Source of the DNA: Phycisphaerae bacterium RAS2
Lineage (GTDB): Bacteria > Planctomycetota > Phycisphaerae > UBA1845 > UTPLA1
Direction of reading: 5' to 3'
Length of the DNA stretch: 64,000 bases
NCBI GenBank assembly: GCA_007753915.1
Contig: CP036352.1
Span: forward strand, 682,001 to 746,000
Shown here: positions 1 through 7,875 of the stretch, in pieces
Layout: every line of letters begins with the position of its first letter
How positions within the stretch are numbered: position 1 is the stretch's first letter
Position numbers and translations under genes: made by a program
Notes under the pieces: model-generated
What the model saw: only the letters and a program-made list of their open reading frames with translations
Told to the model about the DNA's origin: nothing
Database searches by the model: none

Positions 1-132
1 GGTGGCGGTGAAGTGAGTGAGTGCGTTCAAGGAGCTCGGCGCACTCGAGCGACTCTGCGCAGTGTCTTTCCGATCCGCCGCGAGGGGACGCACCGCCATC
101 TCGTGGCGCTTAGCGCAGCCGATGGAGCCTGA
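1..132 (+). CDS. possible 3' end of an unidentified gene
   Basis: Frame 1 is open from the window edge to a TGA at 130-132, two bases before the terminase small-subunit start. The 43 visible residues are Arg-rich and end in ...HLVALSAADGA. I do not recognise the family. The tight spacing to the next ORF suggests an upstream phage-type gene, but a chance open frame in GC-rich DNA is equally possible. Confidence 0.25.
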   Translation, partial: GGGEVSECVQGARRTRATLRSVFPIRREGTHRHLVALSAADGA

Positions 133-134
133 CC

Positions 135-602
135 ATGCGCGGCCGCAAACCCATCCCGACGGCGATCAAGCGGGCGCGCGGCAACCCCGGCAAGCGGCCG
201 TTGAACGACCACGAGCCGCAGCCAGCGCGGGCGATCCCGTCGTGTCCGGAGTTCCTCGATGAAGCGGCGCGGGAGGAGTGGCACCGCGTGACGGTGCTGC
301 TGGACCGCAGCGGTATCTTGAGCGAGATCGACGGAACGCTGCTCGCGGGCTATTGCCAAGCCTACAGCCGGTGGCAGTACGCCGAGCGGCAGTTGCAGAA
401 GTACGGGCCGGTGGTGCTCTCTCCGGACAAGAAGTTCCCGTTGCCCAGTCCTTATCTCGCGATCGCCAACAAGGCACTGGAACAGATGCACAAGTTCTGC
501 GTCGAGTACGGCATGACGCCGAGTAGCCGCAGCCGGGTCACGACCGTCCCGCGGCGGGTGAGCAACCCGGAGGACCCGAAGAATCGGTTCTTTCCGACGT
601 GA
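135..602 (+). CDS. P27-family phage terminase small subunit
   Basis: 155 aa, near the family's usual length. The N-terminus MRGRKPIPTAIKRARGNPGK and the following Arg/Pro segment are typical of P27-type small terminase subunits, which bind phage DNA and recruit the large subunit for packaging. A central helical region (roughly residues 40-115, with WHRVTVLLDRSG and YCQAYSRW) matches the family layout. Start ATG at 135 follows a weak GGAGC at 125-129. No large terminase subunit, portal or capsid gene follows: the next gene is a secreted Kelch protein. It is therefore probably the right-hand edge of a phage remnant lying mostly outside the window. Confidence 0.75.
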   Translation: MRGRKPIPTAIKRARGNPGKRPLNDHEPQPARAIPSCPEFLDEAAREEWHRVTVLLDRSGILSEIDGTLLAGYCQAYSRWQYAERQLQKYGPVVLSPDKKFPLPSPYLAIANKALEQMHKFCVEYGMTPSSRSRVTTVPRRVSNPEDPKNRFFPT

Positions 603-768
603 GGAGAGCAGCACGCGCATCGAGTAGAATGGGCCAAACCACAAGCGTGCAAGCAGATCGGGGTGACGGAGCAGACGCGACGGGGGGGCGCTGGTACGAT
701 GGAGGGAAATGGCTCGGCGGCGTCGTCGGGCGAGATCAAATTGGAAATGTCGGCTAAAGAGAATCGGT

Positions 769-2121
769 ATGTCGCAACCATCATTTGCAAAGTTCTGCCG
801 GCCGAGTCTGACGAATGCGCTGCTCGTTCTCATTGTGGTTTCCGGCCGCGCGCCGGACGCATCCGGGCAATGCGGCGGCGAATGGACGCAGCTTGCGCCC
901 GCGACCTCTCCCTCAGCTCGTAGTTTTCACCAAATGGTCTTTGATACAGTCCGTGGAGAGGCCGTGGTCTTTGGTGGAGGCAACGCCGGCAGCATCAACC
1001 AGACATGGACTTGGAACGGAAGCAACTGGTCGCAGAAGTCGCCCGCGAGTTCGCCCGGGGCCACAAATGACCACGCAATGGCATTCGACAGCGTTCGCGG
1101 CGTTGCCGTTCTCTACAACAATGGACAAACGTGGGAATGGGATGGTTCCAATTGGCTGCAGCGGCTTCCCGCTTCTTCTCCTCCCCCGCGGGATGTTCCA
1201 GCGATGACATTCGACAGTGCCCGAGCGGTGACCGTGCTGTTTGGCGGCACCGGCGCGACGCCGCTCGCGGATACCTGGGAATGGAACGGCAGCGATTGGA
1301 CACAGCGATTCCCCGCGACGGCGCCTTCCGGCCGGGAAGGGACTGCTTTGGCCTTCGACAGCGTCAGGAATGTGTCGGTCTTGTTCGGCGGTGCCGCGGG
1401 GGCGAGCCTCAATGCGGAGACCTGGGAATGGGATGGCGTGAACTGGGCTCAAAAATCCGCGTTGGTGTTTCCTTCTGCGCGGCAGAATCATGCGATGGTC
1501 TTCGACGCGGTCCGAGCCGTGACCGTCCTTTTCGGCGGCCAGGCGGCGAGCACCAATAACGAAACCTGGGAGTGGAACGGCACAAGCTGGTCCCTTCGAT
1601 TGCCGCTTGTTGCTCCCTCCCCCCGGTACGCGCCTGGTTTCACGTTCGATAGTGTGCGAAACGTCGCCGTGCTGTTCGGCGGCCAGAACGGAGCCGCGTA
1701 TCTGGATGATTCATGGCTGTGGACGGGGCCGCTTCCATTCATCACGATGCAGCCGGTCGCGCAATCCGTATCGAATGGTCAATCGGCAAGCTTTTCGGTC
1801 GCGGCCTCGGCCGGGGCAAGCCCGACCTTTCGCTGGCGTCGCAACGGGACCGCGCTGAGCGACGGGAACGGGCTGTCAGGCGCGTTGACCACGATGCTTA
1901 CGATCAGTTCAGCCGGTGCCGCGCACGTAGGGTCTTATGATTGCGTAGTGAGTAATTCGTGCGGCGACGTCACAAGTCGACCGGCGGCACTTACAGTCGG
2001 CGGTTCGTGCGGCGCTTGTGGCGCCGGGAGCGCTATGATGATGCCGGTGATGGTGATGGGCCTGTTGAGAATGCACCGTACGCGACACGGGCGTTTCCGA
2101 AATTTTCGGACGCCTCACTGA
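769..2121 (+). CDS. secreted Kelch-repeat protein with Ig-like domain and CGxCG C-terminal anchor
   Basis: 450 aa from ATG 769, chosen because residues 1-34 then form a clean signal peptide (hydrophobic core NALLVLIVVSG). About six repeats of 50-55 residues follow, each with a WEWNG..W motif and FDSVR..AVLFGG, the pattern of Kelch/galactose-oxidase-type beta-propeller blades. Residues about 345-415 resemble an immunoglobulin-like domain (QSVSNGQSASFSV...GSYDCVVSNSCG). The tail has CGACGAG, a short Met-rich hydrophobic stretch and basic residues, like a cell-surface sorting signal. Its TGA stop is the first three bases of a 70-bp IS-end repeat, so the natural C-terminus may have been altered by insertion. 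Extracellular or surface; substrate unknown. Confidence 0.7.
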   Translation: MSQPSFAKFCRPSLTNALLVLIVVSGRAPDASGQCGGEWTQLAPATSPSARSFHQMVFDTVRGEAVVFGGGNAGSINQTWTWNGSNWSQKSPASSPGATNDHAMAFDSVRGVAVLYNNGQTWEWDGSNWLQRLPASSPPPRDVPAMTFDSARAVTVLFGGTGATPLADTWEWNGSDWTQRFPATAPSGREGTALAFDSVRNVSVLFGGAAGASLNAETWEWDGVNWAQKSALVFPSARQNHAMVFDAVRAVTVLFGGQAASTNNETWEWNGTSWSLRLPLVAPSPRYAPGFTFDSVRNVAVLFGGQNGAAYLDDSWLWTGPLPFITMQPVAQSVSNGQSASFSVAASAGASPTFRWRRNGTALSDGNGLSGALTTMLTISSAGAAHVGSYDCVVSNSCGDVTSRPAALTVGGSCGACGAGSAMMMPVMVMGLLRMHRTRHGRFRNFRTPH

Positions 2122-2188
2122 CCTTTCCTCCATGATCCAGGCCCGAAACCTAACCCAAAGCCTGGATCAGTTTCTGGGGGAAAGGTCA
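2119..2188 (-). repeat. 70-bp IS3-like element end, copy 1
   Basis: Read on the minus strand it begins TGACCTTTCCCCCAGAAAC and ends CATGGAGGAAAGGTCA. It is also a near-perfect hairpin: TGACCTTTCC (2119-2128) pairs with 2179-2188, and TGATCCAGGC (2133-2142) pairs with 2160-2169. A second 70-bp copy in the same orientation lies at 2509-2578. Because copy 2 leads directly into a transposase-like start, both are read as left ends of an IS3-type element (inference). Confidence 0.6.
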
Positions 2189-2328
2189 ACGTCGTCCAGT
2201 TTGCGAGCGTCCGTTATGATTTCATTTGCCTCATCAACTCTTCCCTGTGCGCGGTAGAAGCGTGCGAGTCTATCAGCGGCTTCGTAACGGCGGACTCGGA
2301 ATTCTGCCGGCAACTTGGCCTCGCGCAT
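2167..2328 (-). pseudogene. short TPR-like protein fragment ending inside the IS end
   Basis: A 53-codon minus-strand frame from ATG 2328 to TGA 2167-2169. The predicted peptide contains YEAADRLARFYRAQGRVDEA followed by NEIITDARKL, a composition typical of the last helices of a TPR-like repeat protein. Its last five residues are encoded within the 70-bp repeat at 2119-2188. The most likely reading is the C-terminal scrap of a longer gene, cut at its 5' side and given a new stop by the inserted element. It could also be a very small intact gene. Confidence 0.35.
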
Positions 2329-2443
2329 TGCGCCGTGCGGCGGCGCGTGATGTGAGGGGCGACGGAACGGAACTTTGGCGCGGGTCGCGGCGCAATGATA
2401 CGGCGGTCATATTCCTAAATCGCCGGGGAAATTACGGACAAGT

Positions 2444-2509
2444 AATCAATACATCCGCCACTTACAGCTTGTTGACGAGTTCTACCGCCTTGAAGCGATT
2501 CCTGCTCAT
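2444..2509 (-). pseudogene. N-terminal remnant of IS3-family transposase OrfA
   Basis: From ATG 2509 the minus strand reads MSRNRFKAVELVNKL, then a TAA, then VADVLI. This matches the start of IS3/IS407-type OrfA proteins, whose N-termini typically read M-S-R-x-R-F then a helix ending KLREADVL. The two codons at the stop replace the usual R-E. A good ribosome site (GGAGG) lies in the adjoining repeat seven bases upstream. Homology ends after about 22 codons, so only the left end of a dead element remains. Confidence 0.55.
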
Positions 2510-2578
2510 GACCTTTCCTCCATGATCCAAGCCCCAATCCCAACTCAGGACCCGGACCGGTTTCTGGGGGGAGGGTCA
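2509..2578 (-). repeat. 70-bp IS3-like element end, copy 2
   Basis: Same length and orientation as the copy at 2119-2188. Both share TGACCTTTCCTCCATGATCCA on the plus strand and TTTCTGGGGG near the other end. On the minus strand it starts TGACCCTCCCCCCAGAAACC, a plausible terminal repeat with 5'-TG, and runs into ATG 2509 of the transposase remnant. Confidence 0.6.
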
Positions 2579-2610
2579 CCGATTCGATCCCCCATAGGGT
2601 ATGCCCCAAT

Positions 2611-2862
2611 TTACGTCAATAGCCCGGCACTTTGGGGGCCTTGCCTACACTGCGTCTCTTTATCAATCGCTTCCACCATCTGCTTGAACAGAAGCCAATC
2701 GCGTAGCATTTCGGGCAGCTCATTCGTGGGAAACCGCTCCAGGACGTAGGCAATTTCTTTGACAAGCCCCATTAAATCATCAAAGGGGTTTTTCGCTTCA
2801 CTTATAACAATCTGCACGTTTGACCGTCGCCGCAGTCGCCGTGTTGCTGAAGGGCGGCGCAA
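2611..2862 (-). CDS. small hypothetical protein
   Basis: An 83-codon frame lying just downstream of the pentaheme cytochrome gene on the same strand. After an Arg-rich start, residues about 17-68 look like a real helical protein (FDDLMGLVKEIAYVLERF, then LRDWLLFKQMVEAIDKE). Base composition is visibly more AT-rich than the neighbours. No family recognised. The natural start may be inside (for example near residue 15) or lost, as it adjoins IS debris. Confidence 0.35.
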   Translation of the reverse strand: MRRPSATRRLRRRSNVQIVISEAKNPFDDLMGLVKEIAYVLERFPTNELPEMLRDWLLFKQMVEAIDKETQCRQGPQSAGLLT

Positions 2863-2878
2863 GCGATCTGCGATCGGA

Positions 2879-4732
2879 TTACTGCAACAGCGCCGCGACG
2901 AACAGCGCGACGTCGTCGCCGTTCAGCACGGCGTCCGGTTGGAGGTTCGCGGCGCAAAAGGGGGCGCCGGCAGGGCCGAACGGGAAATGCAGCAACTGAT
3001 TCACGAAGCCGCTGATGTCGCCACCATTCAGCAACCCGTCGCCGTTGACATCGCCGCTGCCGGCTTCGGCGCAGACGGGAACCTTCGTCTCGGCCGTTTC
3101 CATCAGGTATCCGTAATGTGGCGGCTCGACGTCGCCCAGCGGATTGCCGTGGCCGTCCTGCGTCCACTGCTTGGCGTCAAGGAGCGCGCGCCAGGCGCGG
3201 CGATAAAGCAACCGCGCGCGCACGCGTACGTCGCCGTCGGTCGGGGGCAGCGTGAAAGTGTACTGCGTTTCGTCCGATTCGAGGGCGGCGATGCGGTTGT
3301 CAAAGATGTTTCCGGTTGCGTCGGTGAAGAACGCGGGGAAATTATTCTGCGCATCGTGCGGGACCTTTGCGTAGAGCTTGCCCGGGCGACCGCCGTAATA
3401 GCCAAGTGCCGGATTTCCGACACCGCCGAGCGGGTGGACCGTGGTGCCGATTGAGAGCGGCAGCAGATCGGCGATCGGATCGCCGCCGTCGGGCCAGACC
3501 TCGACCAGCAGGATCATGTTGCGCGTGGTGACCCCGGTGGGGACGTGGTGGCCCGTGCCGGTATTGGTCAGGGTGACGTTCACCGTCAGGGCGCCGCGGC
3601 CGACCGAAGTCGTCATGCCCAGGGAGACCGCATTCTCGAGAAACAGAGGCGTTGTGCCACGGATGTCGTGCGCGCGGATCGTTCCGATTTCGCGTTCCAG
3701 CGGCGGCCAGATGACTTCGCAGATCGTTGTGTGCTCGGTGGGCGGCATGTGGCAGGTGATGCAGTTGGCGTACATCGGCGACTGCGGATCGCTGTAGGGC
3801 GAATCGGCCCACTCGGTGTAGGTCGGCTCGGAGATGGGGCCGGTGTAGGTGTGGTTCTCATCGGGGTCGCTTCGATCCTGATGGCAGGCGCCGCAGACTT
3901 CGGCGGCCAACTGCGGTTGGTAAGACGGCCGCATGAGAGACGGGAGGTTGAAGGTCGCGTCTCCGAGCATCCCGTACATGACTTCATTGGGGAGTTGGCC
4001 GGCTGGCCGGGTGAAGACGACCGCACCGGGGAAGATTCCTGGGAAGTCGATTCGCGAGACATCGACGTCTGCGATCTTGTGGCAGACGCTGCACGAGATA
4101 CCGTGTGCGGCGGCGGGCGAGGGATAGTTGGGATCCTGCGGCCCCTCCATTCGACTGAACGGCATTGGGATCCAGGATTCGGGCTGGTGACAGGAGGCGC
4201 ACTCGGAGTTGGGATTGGTGGGCGCGTAAATCGAGTCGCGTGTATAGACGAATCCGCCGAGGCCTCCGGGTGTACCCATTCCGTTGTAGATGTCGTGTAC
4301 CCAGGTGTTCAGCCCGCCGCGCGCCATGGGCGAGTCGGTCCATTCCGCGACCTGATTAGGGTGGCAGACTCCGCAGGCCGAAAACGGCGTAGCAAAGTGG
4401 TAGTTCGGGTCGTTTTCCTGCGGGACGGGTTCGAGGAAGATCTGCACGCCCGACGCGGGAGGCATGAGGGTGACGCCGGCGTTAAAGTAGCCCTTGGCGG
4501 CGCCGACGACGACGCGCTCGGAACCGGCGCGCGCGGGGAGAGTAAACGATCCATCGGCGTGTGTGAAGGCGTGTGTCGTCGTCGCCTGGAGCGTCACCTT
4601 GGCGCCGGCGATGGGCGTGAAGTCGCCCTGACGCAGGACGTAGCCGGAGATTTGATCGGCTCGCGCGGCTGCGCCGAGGGCGGCAATCAGGATCAGGGTC
4701 AACGCGGAAAACGCGACGTATTGAGGACGCAT
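2879..4732 (-). CDS. pentaheme c-type cytochrome with carboxypeptidase-regulatory-like N-domain and dockerin-like C-terminus
   Basis: 617 aa. Residues 1-25 form a Sec signal peptide. Residues about 27-100 look like a CarboxypepD_reg/CNA-B-type beta domain (GYVLRQGDFTPIAGAKVTL). Five CxxCH heme sites follow: CGVCH, CASCH, CSVCH, CGACH and CITCH. A beta-rich region precedes a C-terminal calcium-loop repeat (GDVNGDGLLNGGDISGFV, with a degenerate second loop), which resembles planctomycete dockerin-like tails. Exported, probably periplasmic or surface electron carrier or multiheme oxidoreductase. RBS GGAGGCGG lies before ATG 4732. It has its own promoter region with a perfect CTTGATA/TATCAAG palindrome, so it probably shares control with the NXR locus. 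Its substrate is unknown. Confidence 0.8.
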   Translation of the reverse strand: MRPQYVAFSALTLILIAALGAAARADQISGYVLRQGDFTPIAGAKVTLQATTTHAFTHADGSFTLPARAGSERVVVGAAKGYFNAGVTLMPPASGVQIFLEPVPQENDPNYHFATPFSACGVCHPNQVAEWTDSPMARGGLNTWVHDIYNGMGTPGGLGGFVYTRDSIYAPTNPNSECASCHQPESWIPMPFSRMEGPQDPNYPSPAAAHGISCSVCHKIADVDVSRIDFPGIFPGAVVFTRPAGQLPNEVMYGMLGDATFNLPSLMRPSYQPQLAAEVCGACHQDRSDPDENHTYTGPISEPTYTEWADSPYSDPQSPMYANCITCHMPPTEHTTICEVIWPPLEREIGTIRAHDIRGTTPLFLENAVSLGMTTSVGRGALTVNVTLTNTGTGHHVPTGVTTRNMILLVEVWPDGGDPIADLLPLSIGTTVHPLGGVGNPALGYYGGRPGKLYAKVPHDAQNNFPAFFTDATGNIFDNRIAALESDETQYTFTLPPTDGDVRVRARLLYRRAWRALLDAKQWTQDGHGNPLGDVEPPHYGYLMETAETKVPVCAEAGSGDVNGDGLLNGGDISGFVNQLLHFPFGPAGAPFCAANLQPDAVLNGDDVALFVAALLQ

Positions 4733-4761
4733 GGGACCGCCTCCGACTGTTTAGACAACTA

Positions 4762-4779
4762 CTTGATATAGTTATCAAG
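4762..4779 (-). promoter_or_regulatory. 18-bp palindromic operator CTTGATATAGTTATCAAG
   Basis: A perfect inverted repeat (7-bp arms CTTGATA/TATCAAG, 4-bp spacer) located 30-47 bases before the cytochrome start. On the minus strand a TATATT at 4780-4785 abuts it as a candidate -10, so a bound protein would cover the start of transcription. A related 18-mer lies at 11787-11804. The TTGA-N8-TCAA spacing differs from the FNR box (TTGA-N6-TCAA). Confidence 0.55.
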
Positions 4780-4815
4780 AATATACGGGATTCACGCCCT
4801 GAAAGTCAACGACTA

Positions 4816-6225
4816 TCAGGCAGGGGGTTCCAGTTCCGCGAATCGGGCCGTGAAATGCCGAAGAACGGGCGGCTCATAGGTCATGCGAAGTCCCCGTAGC
4901 GCGTTTCGCTGTGCGGAAACTTCCGCCGCTGCCTCGATGACGTAATCGATGTGGCTCTGCGTATAAACCCGCCGGGGCATCGCAAGGCGGACCAGCTCGA
5001 GGCGCGGCCGAACCGCTCCAGTCGAACCCGAGGCGGAGGCTCCCGGCGCGGTGGTGGGCGCGGCACCGAACATCACGGAGCCGATTTCGACCGACCGAAT
5101 CCCACCGGCGCGGTAAAGCGCGCACACCACCGCCTGGCCCGGAAACTGGTGCGCGGGAATCCGCGGGCACAGCGCTGCGGCATCAATGTAAATCGCGTGC
5201 CCCCCCGGTGGCTGAACGATCGGAATGTCGAGCGCGGTCAGTTTCTCGCCGAGGTATTCCACGCTGCGAATTCGATACGCGAGATAGTCCTCCTGCACGA
5301 CTTCCTCAAAGCCCTGGGCCATGGCCTCCAGGTCGCGCCCGGCCAGGCCGCCGTACGTGATGAACCCCTCGGTGAGAATAAGCAGGTTGCTGGCCGCGTG
5401 GAGCAGTTTCTCGTCGCGCAGCAGGAGCAGGCCGCCGATGTTGACGAGGCCGTCCTTCTTGGCGCTGATCGTCGCGCCGTCGGCCAGCGCGAAGACCTCG
5501 TGCACGATCTCTCGGATTGAGCGGCCGGCCATGCCCGGCTCTCGCCGCTTGATGAAATAGGCGTTCTCCGAAAAGCGACATGCGTCGAGAAACAGCGGCA
5601 GCCCGTGCTCGCGGCACACTGCCTTCACCGCGCGAAGATTTTCGAGGCTGACCGGCTGCCCGCCACCGCTGTTGTTCGTGATCGTGACCATCACCAGGGG
5701 GATCTGCTTCGCGCCCACATCCGTGATCAGTCGCCGCAACGCCGTTACGTCCATGTTCCCCTTGAACGGATGCCGGTTGGCCGGATCGGCGGCCTCGGGG
5801 ATGGGCAGATCGACGGCTCGCGCGCCGGAATGCTCGACGTTCGCGCGCGTCGTGTCGAAATGTGCGTTGTTGGGCACGACCTTTCCCGGCCCGCCCACGA
5901 GTTCGAACAGGATGCGTTCGCTCGCCCGCCCCTGATGCGTCGGAAGGATGTGATCGAAGCCGGTCAGCTCGGTGATGCGTTCCTGAAACCGGAAGAAACT
6001 CGTCGCGCCGGCGTACGACTCGTCGCCGCGCATGATGCCGGCCCACTGCTCGGAGGACATCGCCCCCGTGCCGCTGTCGGTGAGCAGATCGATAAGCACG
6101 TCCTCGGCCGGGACGAGAAAAAGATTGAAATGCGCTTCACGGAGAATGCGCTCCCGCTGCTCGCGCGTGGTCATGCGGATCGGTTCGACCGACTTGATCC
6201 GAAACGGCTCGATGATGGTCTTCAT
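4816..6225 (-). CDS. tnaA: tryptophanase / tyrosine phenol-lyase family PLP enzyme
   Basis: 469 aa, the family's full length. Members cleave tryptophan to indole, pyruvate and ammonia (or tyrosine to phenol) using PLP. Family blocks are clear: EPFRIKSVEPI near the start, IDLLTDSGTGAMS, PTHQGRASE, FKGNMDVTALRRLI, SNSGGGQPVSL-like NNSGGGQPVSLENL, DACRFSENAYFIKRRE, the PLP-lysine segment ISAKKDGLVNIGG, EGFITYGGLAGRDLEAMAQG, and YEPPVLRHFTARF near the end. Tryptophanase rather than phenol-lyase is a guess. It starts 10 bases after the octaheme cytochrome stop, so it is probably cotranscribed with that gene. This is an unexpected partner for a nitrogen redox operon. Confidence 0.88.
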   Translation of the reverse strand: MKTIIEPFRIKSVEPIRMTTREQRERILREAHFNLFLVPAEDVLIDLLTDSGTGAMSSEQWAGIMRGDESYAGATSFFRFQERITELTGFDHILPTHQGRASERILFELVGGPGKVVPNNAHFDTTRANVEHSGARAVDLPIPEAADPANRHPFKGNMDVTALRRLITDVGAKQIPLVMVTITNNSGGGQPVSLENLRAVKAVCREHGLPLFLDACRFSENAYFIKRREPGMAGRSIREIVHEVFALADGATISAKKDGLVNIGGLLLLRDEKLLHAASNLLILTEGFITYGGLAGRDLEAMAQGFEEVVQEDYLAYRIRSVEYLGEKLTALDIPIVQPPGGHAIYIDAAALCPRIPAHQFPGQAVVCALYRAGGIRSVEIGSVMFGAAPTTAPGASASGSTGAVRPRLELVRLAMPRRVYTQSHIDYVIEAAAEVSAQRNALRGLRMTYEPPVLRHFTARFAELEPPA

Positions 6226-6235
6226 GCAGCGCGTC

Positions 6236-7852
6236 TCAATGGCCTGACCGACTCTTGGACGTCAGCGGATTCGGATACGACTTCCATGCATGTTCCGGCC
6301 GGCTTAAGATCTCCTGGAGCACGGCGTTCACCGCATCGGCTTCCTTCTGCTTGCCTTCCGCGGCTGCCTTGGCGATCAGGTGCTCGGCTTGCGGCACGAA
6401 TTCGACGTAGAACCGCTCGGCCACTTCGAACATCCCGTGCCAGTGCGTGTAGTCCGGCCCCATCATCGAGGCGCCCATTCGCGCGCGCCGGCCTTCATGG
6501 TGCCAGAGCAGGTACCACGTCCATTCAATCTCTTCGTCGAAGTCCAGCTTCGTGAGCAGACCCTGCTCGTAGAAGGCCGTGATCACTTTCTTTCCGGCCT
6601 TGGCGAACTTCTCATTGAAGAGCACGACGAGGTCGTCGTATTGCTTGTAGAACCCGTTCACATAGTCGGGCGTATGGCAATGCAGGCAGACGTCCTTCAT
6701 CCGGTTGCGCTTCTGCTCGGCCGTGTCGACGGTCAGTGCCGTGCGCTTCGCCGGGTCGGTCTCCGTCACGATCTTGTGGTCCTTGTCGACGTCCATGACG
6801 AGGCTGATCGGCGGGCGATTGGTCCAACTGATGCGCTCGCCGGGATCGTGCGTGATGCGGCCGCCGTTCTTGGTGTTGCCGGACATGTGGCACGTGGCGC
6901 AGGTCGGCGCGGCGGAATAGTCCTTGCCGAGAATCCAGGATTCGGAATCGAGATTCATTTGGTCCTTCAGATCGCGGAAGGCGATACCGTGCTTGGATTC
7001 CTCGTAGATTTCCTTTTGCGGGTGGTCCGGCCCCATGTGGCACTTGCCGCAGCTTTCCGGCTGCCGCGCCCGCCTTGGGGAGAAATCGTGCCGACTGTGA
7101 CAGGCCGAGCACGAACCCAGCGAGCCGTCGAGGTTGATGCGCCCGATGCCTGTGTTCGGCCAGGTGTCGGGGTGGTAGCGCGGCTTGCCCTCTTCGTTCC
7201 GGACGAGGTTCGCCAGAACAACCGTGTTGGTTGGTTTGCCGTTCGGCCCGGGCATGAGATCGTCCACGGTGACCATGCCGCCGTCTTTGGTCACCAGGCC
7301 GACTTTGCCGCCGTGGCACTGTCGGCAGCCGAGTGTGGCACTGGCCATGCCGTTGACCTGGGTGATCTCCATGCCGGGCGTGGGCGAATGGGGATTGAAA
7401 AACCCGCGCATGCCTTCAGCCGTTTCGGCGAGAATGTTGTCGAGCGAAGCGAGGATGTTTCCGCCCTTGGAGTGGTGGCTGCGAGCGAACTCCTCGGACT
7501 CCTTGACATGGCAACGGGCACAATCGCGAGGTGAGACAACCGTCGCAACGTGGACACCGTAATGATCGAACCCGTCGGCGTCGCCCTTTTCGGCCTGATG
7601 ACACTCGACACATCCCACGCCCTTGTGTGCGTGGGTGCTGCCCTTCCAGTGTTCAATGATAGCCGGGGACGATTGTGCGTGGCAGTCGACGCAGTTGCGG
7701 CTGGACTCGGGCGTGAGCGCGAGAACGGTCGACATCGGCATCTTGTGCGGTGACAGATGCCTGCGTGATTCAGTCTCGGCAACCATGATGAGGGCGGCAC
7801 ACAGCGCGACGCCGAGGACAAATACGATGATGCGCTTCATATTCAGGGACAT
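6236..7852 (-). CDS. octaheme hydroxylamine-oxidoreductase-like cytochrome c
   Basis: 538 aa with an N-terminal signal sequence (residues about 5-25). Eight CxxCH sites are present: CVDCH, CVECH, CARCH, CRQCH, CSACH, CGKCH, CATCH and CLHCH, the count of the HAO family. After heme 8 comes WHHEGRRARMGASMMGPDY (Tyr468) followed by THWHG. In HAO proper a Tyr in this zone (Tyr467 in Nitrosomonas) cross-links to the P460 heme, so this copy may be of the oxidative type; that is an inference. HAO-type enzymes oxidise hydroxylamine or hydrazine, or reduce nitrite or NO. It sits 23 bases after cytochrome b and directly before tryptophanase in a probable operon with Rieske/cytochrome b genes. Confidence 0.85.
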   Translation of the reverse strand: MSLNMKRIIVFVLGVALCAALIMVAETESRRHLSPHKMPMSTVLALTPESSRNCVDCHAQSSPAIIEHWKGSTHAHKGVGCVECHQAEKGDADGFDHYGVHVATVVSPRDCARCHVKESEEFARSHHSKGGNILASLDNILAETAEGMRGFFNPHSPTPGMEITQVNGMASATLGCRQCHGGKVGLVTKDGGMVTVDDLMPGPNGKPTNTVVLANLVRNEEGKPRYHPDTWPNTGIGRINLDGSLGSCSACHSRHDFSPRRARQPESCGKCHMGPDHPQKEIYEESKHGIAFRDLKDQMNLDSESWILGKDYSAAPTCATCHMSGNTKNGGRITHDPGERISWTNRPPISLVMDVDKDHKIVTETDPAKRTALTVDTAEQKRNRMKDVCLHCHTPDYVNGFYKQYDDLVVLFNEKFAKAGKKVITAFYEQGLLTKLDFDEEIEWTWYLLWHHEGRRARMGASMMGPDYTHWHGMFEVAERFYVEFVPQAEHLIAKAAAEGKQKEADAVNAVLQEILSRPEHAWKSYPNPLTSKSRSGH

Positions 7853-7875
7853 GGAGGTTCCTCAATTACCTGCGT

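Noticed and set aside
2578-2610. tRNA-like 3' end (GATTCGATCCCCC)
   Set aside because: No matching acceptor, D or anticodon arm could be found around it; the T-loop-like word alone is not enough.
4762-4779. Classical FNR/CRP box
   Set aside because: The arms TTGA/TCAA are separated by eight bases, not six as in TTGAT-N4-ATCAA, and no FNR/CRP-type gene is in the window. An Rrf2 or other regulator is kept as the candidate.
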